From positions 242,140 to 306,139 of the forward strand of contig RDEW01000034.1 of assembly GCA_011109175.1 (NCBI GenBank): a stretch of 64,000 bases of DNA, read 5' to 3'. The translations under genes and the position numbers were made by a program. How positions within the stretch are numbered: position 1 is the stretch's first letter; every line of letters begins with the position of its first letter. Under the pieces are notes generated by a model, which saw only the letters and a list, made by a program, of their open reading frames with translations, searched no databases and was not told the DNA's origin. This DNA is from Dicyema japonicum. Lineage: Eukaryota > Dicyemida > Rhombozoa > Dicyemidae. Positions 33,972 through 46,009 of this stretch are shown here, piece by piece.

Positions 33972-35760
33972 AAATTATTCTTGATTGTGGCATTAATCCA
34001 ATGTGGATCGAATCTATGAATATTGTAATGAATCATAACAAAGTGATCATTTACTATATTTTAGATGTTATCTTTGCTTAGCAATGAGAAAATTTCATTA
34101 AAACTTCAATGCGAATGATCTTTGAAATTTTTAACCTCAAAACTACAACCCAACGACTGTCTCGAAAGCTGGGATCCAGTTTATTTACCCCGGTGACGTG
34201 GGGCGGTCTCCTAATGTGAACAGTTGGATCGAGGCTAGAGAGGTTCAGACCGAAAAGGCAAATCTGACAACTCTGTAATACAAATTTGTCCCGACTTATT
34301 TGGAAACACTGAGGACCCGATTCAAAAAGATAACCACAATCTCGGATATTGCACCCGTCCAGGTTCAACTTCAAATCGATCCTTTAGATACTTTACAGTT
34401 TACTGGAAATTATGCTGACCCCCGAGAACACCACCCTGGACTGTTCAAACGAACTCTACGAGATATACTCTGTGTTTTCTTGCGTCTGGGCGTTTTGAAG
34501 TTATCTGTTCCAGGATCAACATGACTGAGATATATGTGAATAGCTTACTGACTACCGAGTCGAATTTTCATAGTGGTAGTCCAAGGAATTTAAGCAGATA
34601 AAGTTCCTAACGACAGGAATTCTGTTCGACTACTTCATTGACAATAAGACCTGAAATATGAGCCTTGGAGTAAGTTGATAACAAAATTTGAACTCGATTC
34701 TGACCCAACTCTTCAGGTTCAAACACAGGAAACAGTTAGAATTCTGAGGTTCCTCAACAAATTGATGGAGATTCGACGTTGAAGCTGCCGGGACCGGGAA
34801 GAGTTGTATGCGGAATAAACTGAAAGAACTCTCTGACGACTTTCTCGTGGCAAATGTTCTGTTCAAATTTTACACGACGTCGGAAAAGCCCCTGGAAAGA
34901 AGGCTGGATGGACCTCCTGGGTTGAAGAGACTCATTTACTTTGATGACCACATGAACATGCCTGAGGTAGATAGCCAACTTAAAGTAAGTCTGTTCAGCT
35001 CTACCAGAGATGTAGTATCAAAAACGACCCACAATTTTTTACTGACTGATGCTCAGGTAGACAAATAAACTAGACTCTTAGATCCTCGAAGAACAGTTCC
35101 TGGTTTTGATTAACGATCTACTGTCGACTTGAGAGATTCCCGATCTCTTTACAAACGATGAATACGAGACACCCATCTCTGGAGTCCGCAATGAATGCAA
35201 ATTAACAGTAATGATGGACACAAGAAAAAACTGCTGGAACAAGATCGTTAGGAAGGTTAGAAGAATCTTAAAGGTGAGCACGTGGAATTAGTGAAATAGA
35301 CTATACTGTGCTTTTCTCCACTCGGAATAAGTTGAGAGTCCACGAATGGCCGGAAGATGTCATGATTTCCGTCAGTTACAGACTCCTAAGTGAGGACGAG
35401 CTTTTGACGAATCAATTGGCCGAGAATGTCTCAAAACTCATGGCATTTGTCCACAAATCTGTTAATGAAATCAGCCAACAAGATTAAGCCAAAGAGAAAA
35501 GATATACAACCACCACCCAAGTAATTCTTAGAGTTGATAAAGCTATACCAGGCTTTACTGAAGTATCACCACAGGGAAAATGGGCATTAAAAACTTAAGA
35601 GTACCTCATAACTAGTCTATGATCTGAAGGAAGTTAAATTGACCATAAAGAAAAAACGGGAACAAACTAATCCAAGTAATGGGTGCTGAGTGTGGTGACA
35701 AAGTCTCTACCACCGAATCACAAGAGTCGAGTTAGTCTATCCTCAGCCAAGCTAATCGAC
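33972..35760 (+). pseudogene. Axonemal dynein heavy chain pseudogene, part 2 (AAA2-stalk base)
   Basis: Picks up about 17-20 residues after part 1 stops. It shows LDCGINPMWIES, IFNLKTTT, NSWIEAREVQTEKANL, LETLRTRFKKITTISDIAPV, DYFIDNKT, the AAA3 entry, NKLKELSDDFLVANV, LIYFDDHMNMPEVD, LLTDAQ, EEQFLVLINDLL, MDTRKNCW, LCFSPLG, HEWPEDVMISVSYRLL, AFVHKSVNEIS and NKLIQVMGAE at the stalk. The AAA3 P-loop is lost (GPGRV for GTAGTGKS), and about 18 residues are deleted before HEWPEDV. Three introns remain: 34043-34064 (22 nt), 35057-35081 (25 nt), 35274-35299 (26 nt). Stops and shifts are frequent but sparser than in part 1. The end beyond 35760 fades; the C-terminal AAA5-6 region is not in the window. 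Confidence 0.9.
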
Positions 35761-36319
35761 TATATCAAGTGATAATAACTGTATGTAGACAATATCACTA
35801 AGTGACGCATGTTGATTTAGTCTAAGACGTCATTAGGTGACTAGAAGCCTTTAGTATATGGAGGAGGTCTCAACTCTCTAAAACTTGAAATCAATAGCCA
35901 TTAGGAAAAAAGTAAATGTGGTTGTTCTAAGAAAACCTAGTTTTACAGCACGGTCAGGTACACCAAAACAAAAAACCTCGGACATCTATTTTATTTAATT
36001 GTTCTCATTTTAGCCATAATAGATTTTCATTAATCTCAGACACAAAAATCTGTCTCTCAAGAAATGGGATATTAAATAAATCTACCAGAAGACCTTACAT
36101 CCTCTATAACGAACGACATGAGAATACAGCATTGTAGTTCTCTTGAAATCGATAAAGTGGATCGATGGTTATATTTTGTTAGCTTTTACAAAAAATGAAA
36201 ATCCTCTAGTTTAATCTGTGTCATGAGCCAAAGAAAATCTTCAGTATTGAAAATCTAAATTCTAACCGTAATCTCAGCAAAGCACGAGAAAATGGGATCA
36301 CTTAATTAAAAAATTCCCT
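35761..36319. other. No clear gene; possibly fading dynein stalk
   Basis: Could continue the dynein stalk but nothing aligns with confidence. Confidence 0.35.
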
Positions 36320-36640
36320 TTCTTACCTCTGATGGCGTCATTGGATCCACCTTATAAGGAGACTCCCAATGCCTGGCCGGCATTCAAAAGGATCCAACTA
36401 TTCATTCATGGGGACAATTTCGTTCCTTGTCGACGAGTTCTGAAATCGACCTCAACTCCATGGATGACGCCCTCTGGATCACTGTTCTTGAGGAAGGTCT
36501 TGCTGGAACGCGTCAGCATCAAGGAATTAGTTAGTTTGGTTTTATCCGTGGTCTTGAGGCAATTTTGTTTATTTATGAGATATGCCAAAATTCTTATCAC
36601 GTGGGATGGTGCGTTAATAAACAAATCAAAAAGGTCACAC
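36320..36640 (+). repeat. SINE S1, copy A
   Basis: One of four copies (also 40310-40620, 51430-51710 minus, 60720-60990 minus). Shared core: GGCGTCATTGGATCCACC, CCCAATGCCTGG, AGGATCCAACTATTC and GAGTTCTG. The 3' tail TTAGTTAGTTTGGTTTTA is shared with the end of family J LINEs (43060-43020). Confidence 0.7.
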
Positions 36641-36696
36641 GTGACATGGAAAGCTCGTTTATAATATTTAAAATAAATAAATGAATAATTTTAATA

Positions 36697-38277
36697 TTAA
36701 TTTATGATTGAATTAAAAATTGGTTTGTAAGTTGGTGATGGTCTTTGGATGGTTATCGGTGAGCAACTAGCAAAGATAACGAAGATCACCCCGCAAATAA
36801 ATTGTATGCTAACCAGAAGCACGAATGTGTATAACCATTGAATTCCAGTCTCTAAAACACTCAAATTCAATTACTATGTCTGTGACTATCATTGAAGTGA
36901 CTAATATAAAAAATGCACTCAATAGTGATCCAAAGCTGTTCACAACTCCCGTAATGTACTCACTGTGATTCCTGTCGATATCTTCAATGTTTGAGAATGT
37001 AATTGAACTACATATTCCAGTACAAAAACAAGCTATTATGATAGAGAATTCCCCCAAAATTGCGTTGGATGTCAATGAAGCGAAAAGTAAGGACAATCCT
37101 GTAGGTATGAGACCTATTTGAAAAAATTGATCTCAACCGATTATGGCGAACAATTTAACAGCAATCAGCTTTTTCAAGATTTTCTTTTTTACGAGTAAAT
37201 CGCAAAAAGGAGTTCCAATGATATCTCCAAAACATATAAAGATGGGAAAGATGACAAACGGAATTTGCTAAAATAACGACATAATCAACATTTTTGACTG
37301 TTTTATGGTAAAGACCATCAATCAAGAATGGAATATATGTACATATTCACCACCAAACTTAAACTTCCGCAAATTTGAACACCAGCCACTGCTAAAATTG
37401 ACACTGAAGTAAAAATTTTCTTGATTGGTATATCCAGTAACTAAAGGTAACTTAGATTGATCATACATTGTAAACTTTTAATTCTTTTACTTATCTACTC
37501 AAGCTTTCCTTCTCATTGATTAAGATCCATGTGTTATCTATGGGAAAATCCGTTATAAATATCATTAGTAAGAGACAGCAGATCACCTCAAGGGCACCTA
37601 AGATGACGATAAAAATGACAAAAATGCTAAAATGTTAAATGGCAGTTCCCATGGTCCATTTTTATATGAATTGCTTGCCACTGCTATGTAACTAAGAAAT
37701 ATTTCCAAAGTATGAGCTAACCATAATGATTCGACACCTGACGATGCCAATTTTATTATTTTGTTTTTTTCTCTGGTGGAGTCCAATTTTGAATAAACAA
37801 ACATAGAGAAGGCAGAATTCCACCCTATTTGTTTTTTAGACAGCATTGAACCTGAATAACTCCCATAATAAATCTAGCGAATCCAACTGCATAGGTGGAC
37901 CTTTTCAAAGCTGATGGAAGTATGACAAAAATTAACGTAGATTGTATAGTCATTATTAGAATCATGAATTTTGGTCCGTATGTGTAAGACAGGAAGGGAC
38001 CGATCAGTTGAGAGAGGCTGTATCCTATGTAGAAAGTCATTAGAACACCTCCCCTCTCCAAATTTGAAAAAATAATATCTTTCTATTCCAAATGACCTGA
38101 TTTAATACATTGTGAGGATTTTTTGAATCAACAGTCAAAATAACGGCCAAGGTTATGCTGAAGCAGTGTCTTTGAGCCTCCATTATTAAAATACACATGA
38201 ATCCAGTGAGTGCCGTGAATAAATTTCCTTTGGAAATTTCTTACTGGTTAATATTCTGCCTTACCAAAATGTAGCAT
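36697..38277 (-). CDS. SLC17-like MFS anion transporter, probably disabled
   Basis: Membrane transporter of the sialin/vesicular glutamate transporter family. ATG at 38277, TAA at 36699-36697, eight exons. Introns: 38240-38264 (25), 38083-38108 (26), 37825-37851 (27), 37441-37466 (26), 37268-37289 (22), 37114-37137 (24), 36850-36874 (25 nt). The first membrane segment is FTALTGFMCILIMEAQRHC, then LERGGVLMTFYIGYSLSQL, the MFS loop YGPKFMI, FARFIMGVIQGG...NWTPPE, IKLASSG, then paired helices to VIFVIFASCSP at the end. Coding length of about 1400 nt fits the family (about 470 aa). All lesions lie in the fourth and fifth exons: a shift in an A7 run near 37765, a shift near 37637, an in-frame TAA at 37493-37491 and a shift near 37347. 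Substrate unknown. Pseudogene or assembly indels. Confidence 0.85.
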
Positions 38278-38599
38278 TTATGAACGCAGTAATATGCGTT
38301 TATATAGGCCAGAAAATAATAACGAACTTCGTTTCCTACAGAAGAGAATTATTTTATGAGCGACTTCAGATAGTCTTTAAGAAAAAACGAGAGAGATCAT
38401 TTTGAGCAAAAGGACTGTGTTCGTCCGCAGGACTTGATGAGACCTTACTACTAGTTATCGCCGCAGGATCCCTTAATTAAACTGAAAAAATTTTTCAGCT
38501 AACTAAGTAATGACAAAAAATGCTGTGTCGAGTGTTCCTGTTCACATTGGACACGTCGTGAGCGCATATCTAACGAGTTTTAAAGGTATCTAAGAAGGA

Positions 38600-39380
38600 T
38601 TTCGTAGAGGAGGTTCATGGTGGGTTGGATGTTAACAAAATTGCTTCAAGATGCATAGACTTTAAATTAGTTCAATCACTCAGTTTGCTGCTTCTTTCAT
38701 TATGGTTAACTTGTGCGAGGGAGAAAGAGAGATTTCCAGTAACCATGATGATTGTGTTGCTTAGGAGGATTCTTGGTGTTATTCTATAGTGCTTTTTGAA
38801 TTAGAAAAGATTAAAAAGGGTTACAAAGGAGTCAACATTGAGTCCTGCAGTTCTTGTATATCAGAGTGATGTTCGATATGCTTTATCCCTGGTAATATGG
38901 ATGATAACATCGGCGTATAAGACAGAAGGAAGTGTTTGTCGAGAGGTTATAGCATGTAATCTACACACAGGTTGAGGTTTGTCGGTAAAGTCAGAACCTT
39001 TGGGAACTCCGTTCGAAAGAAGCAGGCATTCGATCTCAAGAGAACTTGTATAAATTCTCAATACACTTTTTATTCACTTCAAGATATGTCCAAACCACGT
39101 GCAACAACAATTTATTAACTTTAGAGTTAAGAGTATTCTGGAGAGTATTACATTGAGTGCTACCTTTAAGGCTTGGACTCTCTCCCGGACCCTTCCTCCT
39201 ATTTTAATTTTCCCAAAACGTTTCTTCCAGTTTTATTTATGTGTACTGGATCTTTGATATCCTCCTGAAAGCGTTAATTTGATTCTCCACAATCCTGCTG
39301 ATTATTGCTAGCAGCTTGTTTTTGTCCTCGCTTGACAGTCTATCTCAGTTTCTTGTTTAAGGAGAGCTTAAATGCACCTC
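38600..39380 (-). pseudogene. Family J LINE, RT fragment
   Basis: The minus strand reads ALLKQETEI and later LLLSNGVPKGSDF, then LYADVIIHITRD, a decayed form of G-x-P-Q-G-S...YADD. Truncated at both ends. Confidence 0.55.
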
Positions 39381-40309
39381 TCGTTGTTTTCTCCAGGAAA
39401 GATAAGATCTTCTCCTTCTTTGGAGAAAAGAACCATCCTTCGCACCACAAAATAGGCTAGGGAGAATAATTCTTTTAAGATGAACAGGTAGCTAACGTGC
39501 AACTTTTGTATCCATAGGAGTGACTGAAACGCTATTGTTTTCATCCCCCTTATGTCCTCCATGCAATCTTCCACGTGTCCATAGTCAACGCCCAAATGAC
39601 TCAGACTGCGTGTATTGTTAACTCCCAGTTTGTATTCAGGTTTCAGTGTTTTTCCTATTGCTTATTTAGAGTGCGCATGGTAATTTTACGGGGGTAAATC
39701 TAATCCAGGAACTAGAGGTAATCAATGCAAGGCTCCTTAGCGGAAATTTAGGAAAGATAGAAAAAACGTCAGACAGTTAGGTAAATCCCAGTTCCCGCAA
39801 TCAAACGAGCCATCCAACGTCTGTGGTCTCCCATTGTTCCCACTACCGTGCGAGAGAGCCAACCAATCGAATTTCTTTTGCCTTGGAAAAGAAATGGCTA
39901 AGCGGGTTTCCGTCCTTTTTACAGACCTGAAGGAATCCGGTGTTTGCGATTCCCTTGATCTTCCCATAATAATTTAATCCGTTAAAAGACATAAAAGTTA
40001 ATTCAACTAATATGAAATAAAGTCCATTCATGACCTCTCAATGACTTCGATTTTAATTTGGATAATTCACACTATTATTTTATTTAGGTCTCAGATTTAA
40101 ACAGAATGTCTTTTTAAACACGTGTTCATTATTATCTGTAAAATCACTATTTTGAGTCTCATGTTTGTCCCCAAATTGTACGCAGCCTATTTTGTTGAGG
40201 AAACTAAACACAATGCTGTGTAGTTTTATCTTAAATAGAAAATTATTTTTTGTTTTTTGAGAGTTTTGTCTTAAAATTATGTTTATTCCTTGTGGACAAA
40301 TACTATCAT
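39381..40309. other. No gene recognised
   Basis: Frames of 60-80 codons without recognisable content. Confidence 0.4.
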
Positions 40310-40620
40310 GATTAAGTGGTGCCATGTGGTTATTTTATTAAGGTTTCCCTTCATTCCTTCTACTGGTGTCATCTGATCCACCTAACTTAGGAGACGTCCA
40401 ATATCTGGACCTCATTCAAGAGGATCCACTTCTTCATTCCAATAAGAGACTATTTTTCTCCTTGGTGACGAGTTCTGACCTCGACCTTAGCTTCTCGGAT
40501 GATGTCCTCTGGATTACTGTGCATATGGTCTACTAGAACTCATATGGATCACGGGATTAGTTAGTTTGGTTTTACTCTTGGTTTATGGAATAATTTCATT
40601 TGTTCGCAAGCATGATTTAC
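40310..40620 (+). repeat. SINE S1, copy B
   Basis: Begins GTGGTGCCATGTGGTTA and ends ATTAGTTAGTTTGGTTTTAC. About 70% identical to copy A throughout. Confidence 0.65.
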
Positions 40621-41020
40621 TTCAGTTTAGTCAAGTGTAGATTGTGTTAATCTTTCAGCTTCTTAGCGATAATCACAGGTATTTGAAAGCACACCTGTTT
40701 GGATTTCCATTTAGAATGGCTTTCATCTTATATTAGCTGATTTAGAAATTCTGGACATACAAGAAAAACGCGATAATTTAGAATTTTAAATAGCACTTAT
40801 TTTAGTTAAAATAAAGTTGATTGATGGCTGCTGTATTTGTGGATCATCGTATGCGTCAGAATGTCTAGGCGGGGATGCCTCAAAAATTCAGTTATTCCTA
40901 CTCTAACTAAACTTATTGATGTTCCTGATAGAGGGCTACGTCAATATTGGAAAGTACACACTCTAAACTCTCTTTGTTCCCGACATTTGACTGTAGGGTT
41001 CTATGTACAGGGTTCTCCTG

Positions 41021-41164
41021 TCAATAACGACACGTCGTCAATCACTAACGACAATAGTCATTCAATAACGACAATATTCAATCATTAATGACACGTCGTC
41101 AATCAACAACGACACTTGGACAATCAATAACGACAATATCAATCAACAACGACATAATTGCGAC
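41021..41164. repeat. Irregular tandem repeat (CAATCAATAACGACA)n
   Basis: Seven or eight units built on TAACGACA or CAACGACA, spaced about 17-21 bases, some carrying CGTCGTCAAT between units. Minisatellite-like and non-coding. Confidence 0.75.
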
Positions 41165-41279
41165 AAATATCTTAAACGATTAAGTCAACCATAAACTTGT
41201 TTATATTACTCACTCAAAAAGCTTTGAATTTGAAATAATAAAGTTCCATTTAACGTCACACCCAAACTCAATGAGTCGA
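41165..41279. other. No gene recognised
   Basis: Unassigned. Confidence 0.4.
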
Positions 41280-41650
41280 TACTTTTATTACTCCTCCCAT
41301 AATTGAATAGATTTTTACAAGTTATAACGCAACAATACAATAATCCAGCTGATAGGATGGAATGGCTGTTTTCCCTACAACTGCCAAAGAAATTCCTTTG
41401 GAACAAGCATACCCGACGCACATTAATAACTTTCGAAATTATTGACCCAAGCGATCTTATAAAGAGACCGTGTTGGGTCCAAGGATTCCGCTCGTCTTAA
41501 CAACTGTAGAGAGGCTGTCGTATTTTTTATCTTGAAGTGCTCGATAGTCCAAACAGCCTCCACAGCTTTCAACGCGGAATCAGTAAGTCTCGACTGGGAA
41601 AAGATGTTGATACAGGCTCCATCCCAAATCAAGTATTTACCAAGTTTTTG
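41280..41650 (-). pseudogene. Family A retroelement, C-terminal fragment
   Basis: The minus strand reads LIWDGACINIFSQSR for the LVWDATC.DTF hallmark, then VVKTSGILGPNTVSL. Truncated and frameshifted. Confidence 0.55.
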
Positions 41651-43014
41651 TCATTTTTGGGGTTGTATTGGTCGGCGAGGTTGTACAGAGAAACAAATTG
41701 TACTATTTTCCTTACGGATTACTAATGATTAACTTATCTTCCAATGTCATGTTTATCCAATCCTTGCATTTATGGGAACCTTTCCAATGGAGGATGCGAA
41801 TTATAAATATTAGGGAATAAACCAGGTTCACCTTGAAAAAAAGTGAACTGAGATTTTGTTACAGCAAAGATTACATATTGGGGGATAGCCAGTCATACAC
41901 CAGGTGAAGAACTAATTCTCCACAATGATCTATAAAAATCGATCATCGCCCCAATCTTCAAAGCCAGCAAGATCCTTACTACCCTTCATCAGATGATCCA
42001 CTTTACAGTTTGTTGTGGAGATTCCATGTGTCCTGTGCCACAAAAACCCTCACTCTCGTCGCAGACTAGCACTGTCAATCAATTATCACGTCCAACTAAA
42101 TAAATCGAGCACAATATCATTCAACTGGGAACCTCACAAAAAGACATCACATTGATGTCTATTGCATGAGTCCATATTTCGGAGTGGAATCCTAACACCA
42201 AAGATCCTTGACTATTTGGTAATCCGACGTGAAAGACGGAAAACTTGGGAGAGTTTTACTATCTATAATATGTCACTCGGTTCCTTACGAGATCATCCAC
42301 TGTGTCTATAGTCCCTACAAAATAATGATTGCATCGAACTGATGACTACAACCCTACAAACTTCGTCCATTCGTTTTTCCTCAATTTCATTACTAACAAA
42401 ACTCAAGAACCTAATCATTTGTGGATACTTTAATGTGAGGCATTTCTTTGTTCCATATGGAAAGCTCATGAAAAGATTTGGAAATTGAGGATCTGTAAGA
42501 TTTTTTGCATCCTCAAAAACTCGACCCTTCACACAAGAACCATCTACTCAAAATGATGGTAAACCATGATCCTCTGACCTCTCTTCAATATAAAAGTGAT
42601 AAATTGGAGCATTAACAATAAGCATTTGGTAGCAGTAATCTGATCCTTTACATTGATATTCTGTCAAATGCGACATTCTGGGCATTCACAGCTTGTTCTT
42701 TTTGAACTTGAATACACGATCATGTATACAAGAAAATTTGCCAACCATAATCAACTATGACCTCGGCAATTGATGAGGCATCAGTCAATACGTGGTTGCA
42801 TGGATGTTCTATTGATCAAATAGGCAAATGTTCAAACAATCATATGAAGCAAGAACACTATTCAAATGGACAGAATTTCTCCATTTTCCGAACACTAAGG
42901 CACAAAAACATTGATTAAAAAACGAAATAGTCCCAAGAGGAAGACCTCACCGCTAATGCTGACACCTAAGGAGACTGCTGAAAATGGGAGATGGTGCTTA
43001 TTTATTTTATTTAT
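41651..43014. other. No gene recognised
   Basis: A 79-codon minus frame (42532-42293, no ATG at its start) contains DPQFPNLFMSFPYGTKKCL but matches nothing I know. Probably LINE debris. Confidence 0.35.
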
Positions 43015-43520
43015 TTAACACCCAAACCACGGTAAAACCAAACTAACTATCACGTGATCTCGATTTCCACCAAAATCTTCATCCTTTCCCGGTGTTCCTC
43101 CTTCGTACCCACACAAGCTCGTACTGTGTGGCTGACAGCATTTGCAGGGCCACCTTCCCGAGTTAGTTTTATGAAGGCCTCCAGAGTAGTCGGTCCGGTT
43201 TTGTGTTTCCCACAAGTCTGCCGCTCTGTGACTCTGAAAGCTTTCTTTTGTACGTCCTCGATTTTCTTAGTATTCGTCCATGACAATGAAGGTCCCCAAG
43301 AATCACACAGTCGAGAAGCATGCATGGTTGTTTGTAGATATTTATCAAGACCGGGTGGCTACCGGTCTTCCATATTCCAGATAAACATTTCAATACATTG
43401 ATTTTCTTTTCGCACTTCAGAACAATGTTTGCCACGTGTGGTGACAAACATAAATGCCTATCCAGTGTCACGCCCAGGATCTTCAGACATTTGCTGAAGG
43501 GGATTTCAACGTTGTCCAAT
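43015..43520 (-). pseudogene. Family J LINE, C-terminal end and 3' tail
   Basis: The minus strand reads PFSKCLKILGVTLDRHLCLS, VLKCLSGIWKTGSHPVLINI and IYKQPCMLLDCVI, the section after the RT palm. The 3' end CACGTGATAGTTAGTTTGG at about 43050 defines the tail shared with SINE S1. Confidence 0.65.
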
Positions 43521-43530
43521 TTAGAATATG

Positions 43531-43600
43531 ACAGCTACTTTCCTGCAGCAAAATCATATATTGTATTTTTTAATTAGAAAGTAAATATTTAATTATTAAT
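43531..43600 (+). mobile_element. MITE, truncated second copy
   Basis: ACTTTCCTGCAGCAAAATCA and the following A/T core match the left half of the MITE at 193-350. The right inverted repeat is missing. Confidence 0.55.
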
Positions 43601-44449
43601 TTTCTACGATTAATTTATTTATTTTATTATGGGTGTTAAATAAATAAAAATAACTTAACCCAAAAACACCAATAGTTAATATCTTGAAATTAATTAGGTC
43701 ATCGCGACAATCCTGATGAGCATTCTAAGCTTCTCTCGATGTTGGACTTTTGACCCAACACTATAAATTTCTTACGATTAATGTAATTTTTTATTTAATA
43801 TTTTTTGAATTTTCTATCTACAAATTCTGATCTTGTTGACTATTATTCATGAGAATCGAATTAATCTCTTCAATTTGCCTCAAAATATAGAGAAATCTAA
43901 TTTTTATAAGAAAAGCGGGTTTTCCTGATATAAGATACTGAAAAAAGGACACGTTGTTTATCAGACACGTCTGTGCAAATAAATAGATTACCTTTTAAAA
44001 TCGAAAATCAGCATTGTTTAATTAAAGTTATACCTTCTAAGATCAACTAAGGTACTGATGTTTTTCATCACAGTCAATCTTCATAAATTACTGAATTTTC
44101 AAATAATCCAATGAGTGATCAAGCCCATCAAACTTTTGGAAAAATTTGTTATCAAACGATTAATACATATTTTTTATCTATTAACTTAGTAATACGTTTC
44201 TAACCAATTCTCCACGGGGGACAAAAGTCACCGATAATCAGAGACGTAGCGATCTTAATAAGTGCAGATCATATGCGGATTTCAGCTCCTTTTCACTTTT
44301 TGAATATATCATTCGTAGAAAGTCAGTAATAAATATTTTGGGATTTCTCTAATTTAATTATACACAACATCAATTGAAGAAATTATTTTTAAATTTAAAA
44401 ATATAAATTAAAATAAATTATTAATAATCATTAAAATTTTATTCGTAGG
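43601..44449. other. No gene recognised
   Basis: Very A/T-rich; nothing supported. Confidence 0.5.
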
Positions 44450-45090
44450 CTACTCTTCTGAAGGTCGTAGAAGGGTAGGGAATGTCGAATAGTTCTCTTC
44501 CATGCAGAACTTGCACTGAACGTCATCAAGTAATCGTGTCGACAATTGAATATGCCTGCTCTGCTTGGAGATTTGCTCTTCCCTCTTCGAGGGTCGAGTG
44601 CATTAACTAACTCAGGCGAAGATCATGCGGTATATACCATATCGTTCTGAGTCTACTTTCAGAGTTGGTGACGTTGAGAAATTGTCAAGCTTCTTACGTA
44701 TCTGCAAAAAACTATGAAGGTCATTCATAGAAAGGGGTCATCGGAGGAATTCAATAGGCAATAAAAAATACACTTCAATAGAATACAAATATTGAGGACG
44801 CTAAAAACCTGAAGTATTACGCCTCTATAATTCACAAGGACTTTTTGCAGACTCAGAACTTTTTACTCATACCGAGGTTACACAAGCAGTAAGATCCATG
44901 AAGAAGTCATATACATGTAATCCAGATGGTATTCCTGAAAGTCTGCTATTGCATCTTGAAGAGATTGCAATCAGATCGATTACTTTAATTTTTAATTTGT
45001 CTTAACTCTTCACGAAGGCTACCCGTAGTAAATGGAAGAACTCAGATATCAGACCGTCTTAAAACCAGGAAAACCGAAAGTCTTATCTTC
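44450..45090 (+). pseudogene. Family J-like LINE, linker and RT start
   Basis: Reads FADSELFTHTEVTQAVRSMK, then NPDGIPESLLLHL (RT block 1, S/N-P-D-G-I-P) and KWKNSDI.P.*KPGK. The segment at 44470-44525 (AATGTCGAAT.GTTCT, CCATGCAGAAC) recurs at 48573-48635. Confidence 0.55.
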
Positions 45091-45587
45091 ATCTTACCCT
45101 AGTTATCCCTTCCGTGTCCACTTTCGCGCCTCGTGAAAAAAAACTCGTGCTTTGGAAATTAAACCTCATTTGCCGTTTTGTCACTACCAACACAGATTCA
45201 GATCGGAACGTTCTACAATCCAGAGCAAATGTTGAAAGCCACACAAAATATTTCAATAAATTTACAAATAAAACATTTGATTTTATTTCATTAACACTGT
45301 AGTTGTTAAAAAACGAAAATAATATTAAAAAAAAACATTTCATTTTTAAATCAAAATTGCTAATGTTACCAAATTAAAAAAATTGAAATTTCAATCGAGC
45401 ATATGTAAAAAGCCACTTTTTATTTCCATATATATAATTGCTTCAATTTTCTTTATTTTATTTTTTTACTGATTCAAATAACATGAATGCCACGTTTTTC
45501 ACTTTAAAAAGAATCAAAATCATTGCGCTCTATAGTGAAGGATATTCACAACGGATGATTTAAAAAATACATGTTACTCGGAATCCG
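45091..45587. other. No gene recognised
   Basis: A/T-rich, unassigned. Confidence 0.45.
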
Positions 45588-45900
45588 ATCGCTTCTATCA
45601 ATCAGTGATAGAAGCCGCCGATACACATAAATTTGGAAAAAACGACTCCTCTCAAAAGAGAAACGCTTTAACTACTATGGAGGTGCACAAAAAAGCTTCC
45701 GATTTTGTTGAGGTCTACCGGGATCACTTAAATATATTGTCTTCTTTTTTGGTATTCCCTTTTTCGTGGTTAGAGAATTATAATAATGTTAGTAGTCCAT
45801 ACATCAGACGGTTACTCACTTTCTATTGGTCAAGGAGTCCTCGAATTCGAAGAGGAAGTCGAACTGATACTAGAAGTTCTTTATGNTTGACAAACTCGAT
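45588..45900 (+). repeat. Dispersed coding-like repeat, copy 1
   Basis: Matches 59335-59530 (GAAGCCGCCGATACAC, GGAGGTGCACA, GAGGAAGTCGAACTGATACT). Copy 1 has about 110 extra bases at 45735-45840. The shared translation AADTHK.GK...EVHK suggests an element's ORF. There is an N at 45886. Confidence 0.45.
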
Positions 45901-46009
45901 TGAAATCATGGAAACTAGATGAGGCTCTTTGGACACGTTCTCAAAATAGACATGGATCTCCAAGATAACGTGGTCATAGAAGACTTCTTCGCCTCTGACG
46001 CTTCCCGAT

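Noticed and set aside
34808-35068. 86-codon plus frame as a standalone gene
   Set aside because: It is dynein AAA3 sequence inside the pseudogene.
24223-35760. Two different dynein genes
   Set aside because: Part 2 resumes within about 20 residues of where part 1 stops, on the same strand and of the same beta-type.
37717-37737. A 21-nt intron in the SLC17 gene
   Set aside because: It has GT...AG ends, but the frame is open with or without it and the reading without splicing is as plausible.
41021-41164. CRISPR array
   Set aside because: Unit length and spacing are irregular, spacers are not unique, and the context is a eukaryotic genome.
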